NCBI GenBank assembly: GCA_015680905.1
Contig: CM027377.1
Coordinates: 55,759,501 to 55,823,500 of the forward strand
From: Coptis chinensis
Lineage: Eukaryota; Streptophyta; Magnoliopsida; Ranunculales; Ranunculaceae
Reading direction: 5' to 3'
DNA length: 64,000 bases
Of the stretch, positions 9,732 to 19,913 are shown in pieces (positions within the stretch are counted from its first letter, which is position 1; each line of letters starts with the position of its first letter). The notes under the pieces are model-generated. The model worked only from the letters and a program-made list of their open reading frames with translations. It was not told where the DNA came from and made no database searches. Position numbers and translations under genes: made by a program.

Positions 9732-10853
9732 CCCCAGTGGGAATATAATGAGGTTGTCTCATTCTGCCATGACAAAGAGTGTGGTGGCCATTTTAGCGGT
9801 ATGAAAACAGCTGCTAAATTTTTTCAATGTGGGTTTTATTGGCCTACTCTTTTTAAAGATGCCCAAGTGTAATGTAAGAGGTGTGTTCGTTGCCAACAAC
9901 TTGGGCGAATCACGAAGCGTAATATAATGCCATTAAATCCAATCATGGTGGTAGAAGTTTTTGATGTATGGGGCATTGATTTCATGGGTCCTTTTCCTAT
10001 GTCCCACAGTTTCATTTATATCTTAGTTGCCGTGGACTACATGTCTAAATGGATAGAGGCCATGGCTTGCCGTAGCAATGACCATAAGACAGTAGTGTTT
10101 CTTATTAAATAGAACATTTTCTGTCAATTTGGCATTCCTAAAGCCATCATTAGCGATGGTGGAACACATTTTTTGCAACAGAGTTGTTGCATTTTTAGTA
10201 AAAAAGTATGGAGTTACACATAAGGTAGCAACTCCATATCATCCACAAACTAGCAGACAAGTAAAAGTTTCTAATAGGGAAATTAAAAAGATCTTAGAAA
10301 CAATTGTAAATCCTGATAGGAAAGATTGGTCGAAGCGTCTATCTGATGTCTTATGGGCATATAAGATGGCTTTTAAAACTCTTATAGGTATGTCTCCCTT
10401 TAGACTTGTATTTGGGAAACCTTGTCATTTGCCCGTTGAATTTGAGCACCGTGCTATGTGGGCTATAAAAAGCCTTAACTTCAATTTTGATGAGGCGGGT
10501 GTCAAGCACAAGTTGCAATTGAATGAGCTTGAAGAAATCCGTAGCGATTCTTATGATCTCGCAAAGGATAGGCAAATCTTATGATAGAAAATCTTGCGCA
10601 AGGAGGTTGTGGTAGGTCAAAAGGTCTTACTTTACAACTCCCGTCTACATATTTTTCAAGGGAAATTAAAAACCCGTTCTTCTGGTCCTTTTCTGGTTAC
10701 TGAAGTCACCTCTTACGGAGAAATCACCTTGGTAAATCCTAAGGACAACAGTACCTTTCAAGTCAATGGCCAAAGGTTAAAACATTTCAACAAGTTAATG
10801 TCCCCTAATATGGAGGAAGTCCTTTTACAGGACCCTGTCTATGAGGACTAACC
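9732..10853 (+). pseudogene. Element X pol, part 2: integrase
   Basis: This continues the frame broken at 348. The zinc-binding region has CHDKECGGHF and CKRCVRC (HHCC type), with a TAA stop just before the cysteine pair. The catalytic core follows: [10 protein letters not shown] (first Asp), ISDGGTHF (second Asp) and [17 protein letters not shown] (Glu). A frameshift after GGTHF moves the rest into the frame open from 10129. Another stop pair lies near 10582. The C-terminal part (VVVGQKVLLYNSRLHIFQGKLK) runs to a stop at 10852. All three acidic residues are visible, but the frameshift and stops make it inactive. Its presence shows that this superfamily once had a pol-bearing form. Confidence 0.9.
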
Positions 10854-11884
10854 TTTGTTGTTGGTGTACTTCCTTTCACTTCCAAATAGTGATAAGTGCA
10901 CCATTCAGGTAATCAAGCCCTCCCTGTGGAGTGTGTGGTTGTAAGTACCGGATCCTAAGTCCACGTTTAACATAATTCACGTTTTCTGCTCTTGCATGTT
11001 TTCTCGGTTTTTGAGTTATGCTCCTCTATGGTGTGAATTATGTCTTTATTGCTTTTCGTTTTTCTTATATTAAATCTTATTCATAAAAAGTAAAAAATAT
11101 CAAAACCATAAAAATAGTAATCTAGGAAGTCTCGGGAATCTGACTTTAAAAGACCCACGTTTAAAACAAAATTTCTAAACTCGATTGTCTAAAATTTGTT
11201 TGGGGGTGGGGTGTTGGGTTTTCCGTCTTTGATTGTTTAACTTTCCATTTTGTTACTTATGCCGTTTAATCGTAATTTGATTTGGGTTGACATTACCTAT
11301 GAATTTAGATTTCATTCGTACGCATAACTTACGTCATTCACGCATTTCGAGGCATTTACCACCTTTTTATATGTCATCCGCAATTAGATTAGAATGTTGG
11401 TATGGATCATTGGATTGGAAATTCTCTCTTGATCGTTTTCATATCTCATTCGCAAATATCGGACCGATAATGAGTCGAGAATTCCAATTTTAATTTTTGC
11501 ACGCATGAGGACAAAATGGGTATTTCCAAATTTGATTGGGCTTGGGCCCAAGTCAACAGTACGAACCAAGAACACATTGTGTTCTTCTTCTTCCTCACTC
11601 CATATTCCGCCATTAACAACTCAAAACCCGAACATAAATAAAAAAAAATAAAAAAATAATAAAAAAAAAAAAAACCACCACGCCAACAGTTTAACCCACT
11701 CTAAAAACTCCTCCTCAACATCCCCACCACCATCTCCACAAATTCCAACCTCCAAAACAGTAAAAATTCTAAAAAAAACTCGAACCACCACACCACCACC
11801 GCGTGACCGCCAAACTTTAAGTGATTTTGATTCAAACTCCATCCCCACTTTGCATTTAGACCCTCAAATCGTTTCAAAACTTCA
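10854..11884 (+). other. Element X post-pol spacer
   Basis: Non-coding. It matches, on the opposite strand, the segment after the tail ORF in N2 and N3 (the GGATCCGGTACTTACA-type stretch and the CTGACTTTAAAAGACCCACG stretch). A polypurine-tract-like GTTTGGGGGTGGGG lies at 11198-11211. A-rich and C-rich runs follow at 11640-11800. Confidence 0.7.
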
Positions 11885-12122
11885 ATGGCGCAAAGATGGA
11901 GAATTTTGCCGGAACAAGATTTTACAGCCGACCGCTTTGCGCCGTTTTATAGTGACGAGATGATTAGGAGGGATTGGAATCGGTTGTGGTATTCAACAGA
12001 TGATTTCTACCACTCCGATTTGGTGGAACAATTCTATAAGAAGAGGGAGTTGGACGGGAATAGAATTTTTATTAAGGTGGCTGGGACGAGAAGAGAAGTA
12101 TCTAGGAGGTTGGTGGCTGAGA
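11885..12122 (+). pseudogene. Element X ORFX, N-terminal stub
   Basis: The ATG at 11885 opens MAQRWRILPEQDFTADRFAPFY, closely similar to ORFX of N2 (start 42939) and N3 (start 31851). About 79 codons of the domain remain (FYKKRELDGNRIFIKV, RREVSRRLVAE). The text then switches abruptly to the 3' non-coding sequence found after ORFY in N1 (AAACACGTGTAATTAAGGC). A deletion has thus removed the rest of ORFX, all of ORFY and the spacer. The stub shows that a pol-bearing relative also carried ORFX, so ORFX is not a peculiarity of pol-less copies. Confidence 0.75.
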
Positions 12123-13689
12123 AACACGTGTAATTAAGGCATCTGTTAGGATATAGATATGTACAATATGCACTTGTTTTCTAGTAAAAAATTTGAAAAT
12201 TTCAAAAATATAAATAAAAAATTTATGTTATACACTTAGGAACATTGGTATTGTTTTCTTTCTCTATGCTCTCAATAATTTAGAAGTCTTACTTATCTTT
12301 TGCATTAGAATAGTTTTTAGAAACTTAGGTTAATATGTAGATAATAATCTTTGCATCTATCTATAAATATATTACATGAGTATCTATGATTGTTTAGAAG
12401 TATGTTTCTGAAATCTAGGCTAGAGTACTTATTCTACATGTCTTGTGAGAATATAGCCTAAAGCCTTATATGAGTGAAACATTTGAGAAATGACACAAGG
12501 GAGAAGTAAAATCTGGATAGAAAAATCACACGTCCACTTGCTTGATCACTATACCATATCTTAAGCAAGAATTTAGGCCCTCTTTGGATTGATATAGCCT
12601 GAAATTCAAACCTTATGAAACTATTTTCCGCTAGTTGCCCCTATGAGCCTTTCTTTAGCCTTTCATAAACCGCAAATCCTTTAACCTTTTACAAAACAAA
12701 ATAAAATTAGCCTACCCATTCTTTGAATGAGTCTGAGAATAGAGCTGAAGAATAGAAAATAGGAAGACCTTTGAAATCAAGAATCTGTTAGTCGCTTCAA
12801 ATAAGAAAAAAAAGTTTCCATCCAAATAAAAAAATAATAATAATAAACAAATAAAAGAAAATAAAGAGTTAGAACTCCAAAAATAGAATCAAAGGAGTCA
12901 AAAGCCAAAGAAAAAAGAAAAATATGGCTAAGGATGGAAACAAATTATAGAAGCAAAAGTAAAGAACAAGGTTTTCTTTAGCTACATACTATAAATACTC
13001 TATTATCTCAGACTTGTCCTTTTTGAATATCCATTTCCTTTCTTCTTAAACCATCTCTTAATCCCCGTAACACCTAATAAAGACCTCTAGCTCAATTAGG
13101 AATATGTTAGTGTGATAGTAAGTGGCAGATGTGTTTGATCGACCCGGCTTCCTTGTGTGTAATTAAGATTGTAAGGTAAAGTGTGCCCAGTGCACATTGG
13201 AGTAGCGAAACTTGAGCGGAAAAATCAGAGTGCTTTTTGTCTTGACATTTATGTGAGGACCTACTTAATGACGCTTATTCTGAGTTTTTAGAAACGGACC
13301 TGCTAGTGCATTTCATAGTATTACTCATTGTATATATGTTTATTCGTAAATGATTGATTATTATGCATATATTAGCTTAGGTTTCGACTTGATTATTTTG
13401 TATTCATTGCTAGTGAGATGTATAGATAATTGTGACATAAATAAGGAAATAATAATTTTATTTCTTAGTCATTATAGTATAGATGAAGTTTATGAGTACC
13501 TTCACTGGAAAACTCTCACGAGGCTATAACTCGTCCACTAGGGAATTCCTAGTGGCTTAAGGCCTTGTTCCATATGGTCAATGAAATCGCACTCGTGAAA
13601 ACGAGATTAGTTAGAACTCCATTTTTGGTCACTTATGCTAATTTCTCATATTTGCTTGAGGACAAGGAAAATGCTATTTGGGGGTGGTT
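12123..13689 (+). other. Element X 3' non-coding region and polypurine tract
   Basis: Conserved with N1 6934-8580. It includes the hairpin at 13535-13555 (CCACTAGG..CCTAGTGG), TTGAGGACAAGG and the polypurine tract at 13677-13689. No coding sequence seen. Confidence 0.75.
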
Positions 13690-15170
13690 TGATAAGAGCC
13701 CAAAACTGTAGTTTTAACTCCTTAACAATAATACTTTTAGACCAATTATGCGAGTAATAAATAAGAGTTAATGCTGATTACGTGCTTTTATGTATTTCAG
13801 GCATTGAAGTCAATTATGTGCAGAAATGTGCCACTTTGGCGAGATAAAGGAGCAAGGGTTGGTTGCTAAGAAGTTCTATGATTAAAGGCCAAGATTTAAG
13901 GAGAAAAAGTCTTTTTAAAGTCCGGTCAAAGCTGAAAAGTCAAAGTCAACACGGGTAGAAACATCGCACAAAAGTAAGCAGAACTTCCAAAGGCCGTATC
14001 TTTAGACTTAGACATTGAATTGGGCCTCCTTTATGTCAAAACGACCGGCTCAGAAAGGGCTTTCCAATGGTCCAAGCCTTGACCCAATAAGAAGAGCAAA
14101 AGAGGATGAAAATTCTATTAAAGAGAAATCTAGCTGAAAAGGCCTCTGTGGACTAAAGAATCTGGGTTTTGGGCTCGATTTTCTGGCCCAAAACATGGCT
14201 CCTCAGCCCATGCACGAAAATGTGGATCTGGTCTCCTCCATTTCAAGATAGAGGACTAAACTGTTATGCAATTCTAGTTTTGAGGTAGCCATTGGAGAAT
14301 AGTTTTAGATCTAGATTTAGACTCCATTAATTAATTAGTTTTTTATTATCTTGTTTTAAATTCGGTAATTGAATCAGTATTGTTAATTTATTCATTAGAA
14401 TAATAAAATTAGTTGCTTCTTCATAATCTAGTTTCATTTCATTAAATCATTGTAGTTTCAATTCATAGATTTAGTTATTTATCATTGTTAATTTCAATTA
14501 AATCTTGCATGAGTAGATTTCCATTTAATTCCAATAAGCAAATTTAGAATTTTATATCATGTCTTGCTTAAATTAATATAGAAATGATAGTTTGATGAAT
14601 CAAGGCTAAACCTCCATTAAAGGGGTTTGATGAAGTCTTGATGAAAACTTGATTGTGTAGTGTAGAAATAGTTGTAAGAGTCAATTTCACTCTAGAAGGT
14701 AGTTGATTCGCCATGAGAATGGGTTGAACTTCCTCACATGCTAGTCATTAGTTGGTAGAGATTGCCATGAATGATTAGGGATTAGAACAACCAATTCTTA
14801 TCGTAAGAAAGTAAGAATAAGATTACAACACTCTATGCTAGTCTATTAAGTTGGATTCAAGGTGGAATCAAATTCCCCTAATTCATTATCTAGATTCAAA
14901 CTTTAGCATTTCATAGTTGAATTATCATATCTTGTTAGTATAACTTGCATTGTAGTATAAAATCCCATCATTACTTTCATTAACTTTGGATAGACCGATA
15001 ATTTAAGAAAATGCTAATTCTAAAGAACTAGGAGTGGAACGAATCTTCTACTCCAACTCTATTGCGATAGCATTCCAGAGTAGAAAACTTTTATAAACCC
15101 TAAGCGTAATATAAGCTTTAGTTTTACTTGTGTTGAGTTGAATCGCTTATTCGTATGTAAAACTATTGAT
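13690..15170 (+). repeat. Element X 3' LTR
   Basis: It starts TGATAAGAGCCCAAAACTG right after the polypurine tract. The sequence is homologous to the LTRs of N1 and N4 but diverged. The end is placed near GTAAAACTATTGA (about 15170) because CACTA-type repeats begin shortly after; the expected TATCA end is not intact. The 5' LTR is outside the window. Confidence 0.75.
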
Positions 15171-15329
15171 GTAATATCTATGTATTTAATATAACTTTAA
15201 AAGTGTTGTCACTGACCGTGTCACTTATAAAGTGATGTAATATATATATATTCAACATCACTTTAAAAGTGAATTTGCCAAGTTTTCAAAATCACTTATA
15301 ATGTGACTTACAGAAGTATTATTATTAAT

Positions 15330-17650
15330 ATACCTCTTAATCAAGTTAATTAGTTAGAAAAAAATCATCTAAAAAATTAGGTTAAATAGAAATGAAACAG
15401 GGTGCACGCTGGTTTGCTAGACTACCCACCCTTAAATGAAAAATATAAAATAAAAAATGGCGACCAATACCCAAAAGGCTTAAACCACCCCATAAGCAAG
15501 GTCCGACCCATAAATTTATAAGACCTAATACATACGAAGAAGAAAATTAAGAATGGAACTCGCCCTCACTTATAAATTTCGGGGATTTTATGGATTATCT
15601 TCAGTATTTTATTTTCCAAAACCCTATAGTCTTTCATTAAACTGAAATCGGAGATTGATTGCCGTGGTCAAATGAGTTTGATATTAATCGATTACAACAT
15701 TGAAATGTTTTTGGATCGAACGAGTAAGGATTTTCAATTTTAAACTTTGTTTTCTGATTGAATTGTGAATACCAATATCTGATTTTGGTTTCCCCTCATC
15801 TCGCCAACCCTAAGTTCGTTTGTATTTCTTATAAAAAAAAGTTCTTCTTTTTCACGGAAAAAAGCTAGGTCAAAGAGGAAAGCTTGAAGAAGGAGTTGAG
15901 CAAAACGAACCAGGTAATAAACTTGCCCACTTGATTTCTTTCCCTCTTTAACATATTACTCTCCTGCGCGAACTGGCTTCTCTCATCTCAAAAGTTCTAT
16001 TTTTTATTTTTATTTTCTTTTGGGGTTATAATTCTGGGGATTACAGATTCTTAAAGTAGCTAGGTATCTTTGATAAGTCGATTTGGTTTGAGAAATTGAG
16101 GTTGAGGTGGTACTGAGAACTAAGGTGTAAGCATTATTTATAAAGAATTTTAGTTGTTTCTCTAGCGTTTGACAGACAAATAGGCATTCTAGCTGAATAG
16201 CTAAGTGATGAAATTGAAATTTGTATATGAAGAAAAAGAAGATATTTGATTTGACTCTATTAGGTTCGTATAACTTAAACCACCAGAATAAGTTACTGAG
16301 TTTATATGCAATCAGGGAGGATATAGTTGTGGCAAAATAATGCTCTTTAGATTCAGTGAAGTACTGGTGTAATGACATAAAAATAAAATAAAAAAGAACA
16401 AGATTGCAATTTCTTTCTTTTTGTTGCATTTGATCATTATTTGGTCTTCAGAGGTTTCCTGCACATTGGTTCTTCTGTTATGGTATTTCTAATATATGAT
16501 GGTAGAATTTATTATCTCTAACATGTTTGTTGTGGGTGTAAGGCTATTACATAACAATGAAAATGGTAGATCGCAAGCTCAGATGCAGCACATGTTCCCT
16601 TCATAAAAGCTGTCATCGTCATAATGTTGAAAGATTTGGACATGAGGTCTTACTTGACTGATCAAACTTTGTTTTACCAAAGCATCAAATTGACAATCTT
16701 TTTGTAAGTAATTAGTCTGTCCTAATCAATATTTTTGGATTAATTCACGATATAAATGCATTTTGGGGGTTGAATCTTTTATACAATGTTTTATTTCTTG
16801 GTGACATAAATGCTTTGTACAGAATCACGTGGTGAGGTGCATAGTACATTTTCAGTATACATTGCATTGCCAGCCAATTGTGATCTTAATAGATACCCCA
16901 ATCTCAATATTTGGTGTGCACCTTCTTGACTAGTCTTCCTATTTATCGTTGAATTGCTATCATGGAATTCCATATGTCCTTTTTCAATTTGTGAGAACTT
17001 GGCATATAGAATTAGATTAAACTATGAAAATATTTTCCGCGTTTATATTTTTTCTTTTAATGTTGTGTATGTTGTGACTGTGTGTTCTTGAAAATTCTTC
17101 TCATCTATTGCCTCAAAATTGTCTACCTGCTCAGATGAAAGACTAGAGACCCATGTTGAGACCTGTTCGAAATGGTGGAGAACACAAGTAACTGTCTTCT
17201 GTAGAACTTCCTTTGTCATTCAGGTACTATATTATGCAGATGTTCCGTTTGTTTATTTTCCTTTTATAAAATTTGCATTGATTTTCTAGTACAATGTTTC
17301 ATACTGTAGAAAAGAGAAAACGGAGTGATTTGTTAGGCTGTGATAGGTTCTCGAATTAAATTGATTGCATCAAGCCAGGTTGTGATAGATTCTTGGTTGG
17401 GTGATTGTGGTTCTCTTTGGCTCATTTCGGTACTGCAGATTAGATTTTGTTGGTATATGTTGGCTCGTTATAATTTTTTGTATAGTGTAATATTTGTAAT
17501 TGGAGATGATATTTGTGCGATGAATGTGATTTTAAGATACATTTCATCTTTATTTGATGATAAATAACTAAGAAAATGGTATTATATTGGGATGATATTC
17601 CCAATTTTGTTTTTTTTATTATTATATTTTATTATTATATATTTTTTATT
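15330..17650 (+). other. CACTA-1 body: non-coding, with promoter- and exon-like signals
   Basis: About 2.3 kb without a convincing ORF. A TATA-like CTTATAAATTT (about 15570) is followed by sequence ending CGAACCAG|GTAATA (about 15913), a plausible splice donor. Further acceptor- and donor-like sites follow, such as TTCAGGTACT near 17220. It may be a captured promoter and 5' exon of a host gene, or a decayed transposon gene. I recognise no protein. Confidence 0.3.
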
Positions 17651-17659
17651 TTGATAAAT

Positions 17660-17966
17660 GGGACATCACTTTTAAAGTGATTTATAGAGTTGTTTCACAT
17701 CACTTTACAAGTAATTTGGAATCTGAATGAAACGTCACTTCCTAAGTGATGTTAATCGGCCTTATTGATTTCACTTAAAAAGTGATGTTAAACGTTATAA
17801 CATCACTTGTGGACATCGATTAAAAAGTGATGCAAAGTTATAACATCATTTGTGGACATCAATTAAAAAGTGATGTGAAGTAACATCACTTGTGGACATC
17901 GTTCACAAGTGATGTGGAAAACCCTGACTTTTCACATCACCGCCATTCACATCACTCTCAAAAGTG
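17660..17966. repeat. CACTA-1 subterminal inverted-repeat array
   Basis: About eight dyads pairing CATCACTT with AAGTGATG, often spaced by GTGGACATCGATTA-like words. Dense short subterminal repeats in both orientations are typical of En/Spm-CACTA elements, where they bind transposase. Confidence 0.75.
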
Positions 17967-17977
17967 ATGGCTTATAC

Positions 17978-18130
17978 TTTTTTTTTGAAGTAGCTAGGGG
18001 TTACAGATACCCCAAACTTTCATTAAGCCAAAATACGCAAATACAATTTTCCATCTTTATCCCCTTTGATCAACTCACAGAGTTTTTGATCCATGGGGGG
18101 TATAAAGAACATAGAATCATTACATAAAGA
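17978..18130 (-). other. LINE 3' UTR and poly-A tail
   Basis: T9 on the plus strand at 17978-17986 is the tail. The 3' UTR contains GGGGTATCTGTAACCCC, able to fold into a hairpin (GGGGT / ACCCC). The flanking target copy is A-rich and merges with the tail, so the duplication cannot be delimited exactly. Confidence 0.7.
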
Positions 18131-18294
18131 TCATGTAGATTTCGTTAGGTAATCTGCCACTTGATTACCTTCCTGAAACACATGCTTAAACTCAATAACT
18201 TCATACTGCTTAGCCAATCTTTTGATATGGGAGACTAGATTCCTGCAGTACCATGGCAGTTGCTCTTTATTGCTCATGATCTGGACCACTCTTA
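18131..18294 (-). pseudogene. LINE ORF2 C-terminus (RNase H end)
   Basis: Reading from 18294 down gives SLRVVQIM, then FQEGNQVADYLTKST and a stop at 18131-18133. This is the C-terminus of a plant reverse-transcriptase-like RNase H domain (RVT_3). Across the solo LTR, at 19914 and up, the preceding codons read VQSD, restoring the usual SDS motif (QSDSLRVVQ). The fragment is therefore the end of the ORF2 listed at 19914-23726 and not a separate gene. Confidence 0.88.
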
Positions 18295-18299
18295 GCGAG

Positions 18300-19908
18300 T
18301 GATAAGTTCTCAAAAAGTGCAATTTAACCCTCGATTATGCCTCTTGTTTAGCCATCTTAGTGGACTAATAGTGTTTGTAAGTTATGTTTTATGATTCTAC
18401 AGGTGAAAAAGAGAGTTTTGTGGAATATTAGAGAAAAAGGGGTAAAACAGAGCAATTCGGAGCATTAAAGATCACATGGGAAGCCCATGGACAATCATGG
18501 AGAAGGCCAAGGAATTGAAGCTATTAAAGATATGACTTAGACCTATTTTAAAGCCTATTTGGAAGCCCAAGGCTAAAGGATTCATTGATTAGACCAAAGC
18601 CCGCAAAAGAGGATACAAGGATAGAGCAGAAGAGACAAAATAGACTTCATACTGGGGGGCGATGGATCGCAGCGGCCCGCACCCATTGCTCGCGGTTCCA
18701 GACGATAGATCGTCGTCGGATACATGAAACGACAATCAGAGCCAATTCCTTCTTAGTTTTGGAGATGAAGTTGGACTTTGAAAGAAGATGATTTGTATTA
18801 GGAAACAAATGGCGGTTCGGAATGCTTCTAGAACTCATTGTAACCCCTATAAATAGAGGACCTAAGTGCCTCATGTAATTTTCCAATTCACTTATACTCT
18901 TGTCTCCAGAACTTGAGGCAGAGAGAGATTAATAATAAAAGATTCAGTTTTAACTAGTCGTGTTTTAATAAATTAGTCTTTCTAGTCTTATGTTCTTAGA
19001 CTTTTCTTCTTCTGGTTCTTCATGTTCTTCTTTCTTTATGGAAGACTAATCTTCTCCTTCAAGGGAGGAGATGAAGTCGGTGCTTAGGGTTTGATGATTT
19101 TTATGGTTCATGGTGTTCTTCAATCAGGTTAGTTCTTTATGTTTTTAGTTATTAGTTCCATTGCCCAGACTAGGGGATGGAAGTATAGATTAAGGTTTTT
19201 ATTTATTGCAATCAAATATCATACTAGTTGAGGGTTTTATTTATTACAATTGAATATTTGCTAGTGACATGCTTTTATTTATTGTAATTGAATATAATGC
19301 TAGAATAGGGTTTTATTTATTGTAATTGAATATTATATTATTATTCTATACTTTTCTTCTAGTTGCATATTGTTTTAGAGTAAGAGAAGTATTTCTTCTG
19401 TTTGCCTTAGATGGTGATTCATTGAATAGCTGCCCAAGCTCACATAAAAGGAAAGAAGATATTAATAGCATAAACATAGGAACAACCTTGAGTAGAGTTA
19501 ATTGTTAACGATGTTTTGTCCAAGAGGGCGTTGGCACTCGCTCGATTGCCTAATTATAGTCTACTTGCAAGAACAACCATAAAGCAGAAGGTCATAGATC
19601 AAAATTATTGGCAGATTATAATCTCTTGAATTCCCTCTTTTATAAATTCTTAATAATTTAGTTAGTTTAGTTTAGTTTAGCATTAGAATCTACAATATCT
19701 ATAATCATAGTTTTTAATCCCTCAAACCCCCTTTCCAGTCCTGTCCTTCATATAAACATACACTTAAAAGTGGAACGATACCCTACTCATCCTTTACTTA
19801 TTGAGGGATAATTAGGTTTTGATACGCTTCTATTTTGTTCAACGACTATGATCTATCTACATTATATCATCCATATACCATCTCACACATAAAAAGGAGC
19901 GCAGGTCA
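18300..19908 (+). mobile_element. Solo LTR (Ty3/gypsy-like) in the LINE RNase H domain
   Basis: 1609 bp, starting TGATAAGTTCTC and ending GGTCA, flanked by perfect GCGAG duplications (18295-18299 and 19909-19913). It contains a TATA box (CCTATAAATAGAGG, about 18845) and no coding sequence. It is unlike the N1-N4 LTRs beyond the first bases. The missing internal region implies LTR-LTR recombination. Confidence 0.85.
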
Positions 19909-19913
19909 GCGAG

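Larger units (their letters stand above)
1..15170 (+). mobile_element. Element X: decayed pol-bearing Athila-like Ty3/gypsy LTR retrotransposon (3' part), interrupted by N1
   Basis: The window opens inside this element. Its own parts are 1-348 (end of RNase H, start of integrase), 9727-10853 (rest of integrase), a 3' non-coding region with a stub of ORFX, a polypurine tract at 13677-13689 and a 3' LTR from 13690. Between 348 and 9727 lies the later insertion N1. The pol motifs ([21 protein letters not shown]) are those of the Athila/Tat branch of Ty3/gypsy. The LTR start TGATAAGAGCC and the polypurine tract match N1-N4, so X is a pol-bearing relative of these pol-less elements. Its 5' half is outside the window. 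The right boundary (about 15170) is approximate because the LTR end is mutated. Confidence 0.85.
15171..17977. mobile_element. CACTA-1: CACTA-like DNA transposon, left segment
   Basis: Both ends of this segment carry inverted-repeat words of the form ATCACTT..AAGTGATG (15215-15305 and 17660-17966). The same word recurs right of the LINE at 61381-61400, next to a CACTA-type terminus. I infer one CACTA-like element split by the LINE, with its left terminus missing because X is inserted there. No transposase is recognisable. Confidence 0.6.

Noticed and set aside
16010-16429. 139-codon minus-strand ORF in CACTA-1
   Set aside because: AT-rich, no domain, no homologous frame elsewhere; likely chance.
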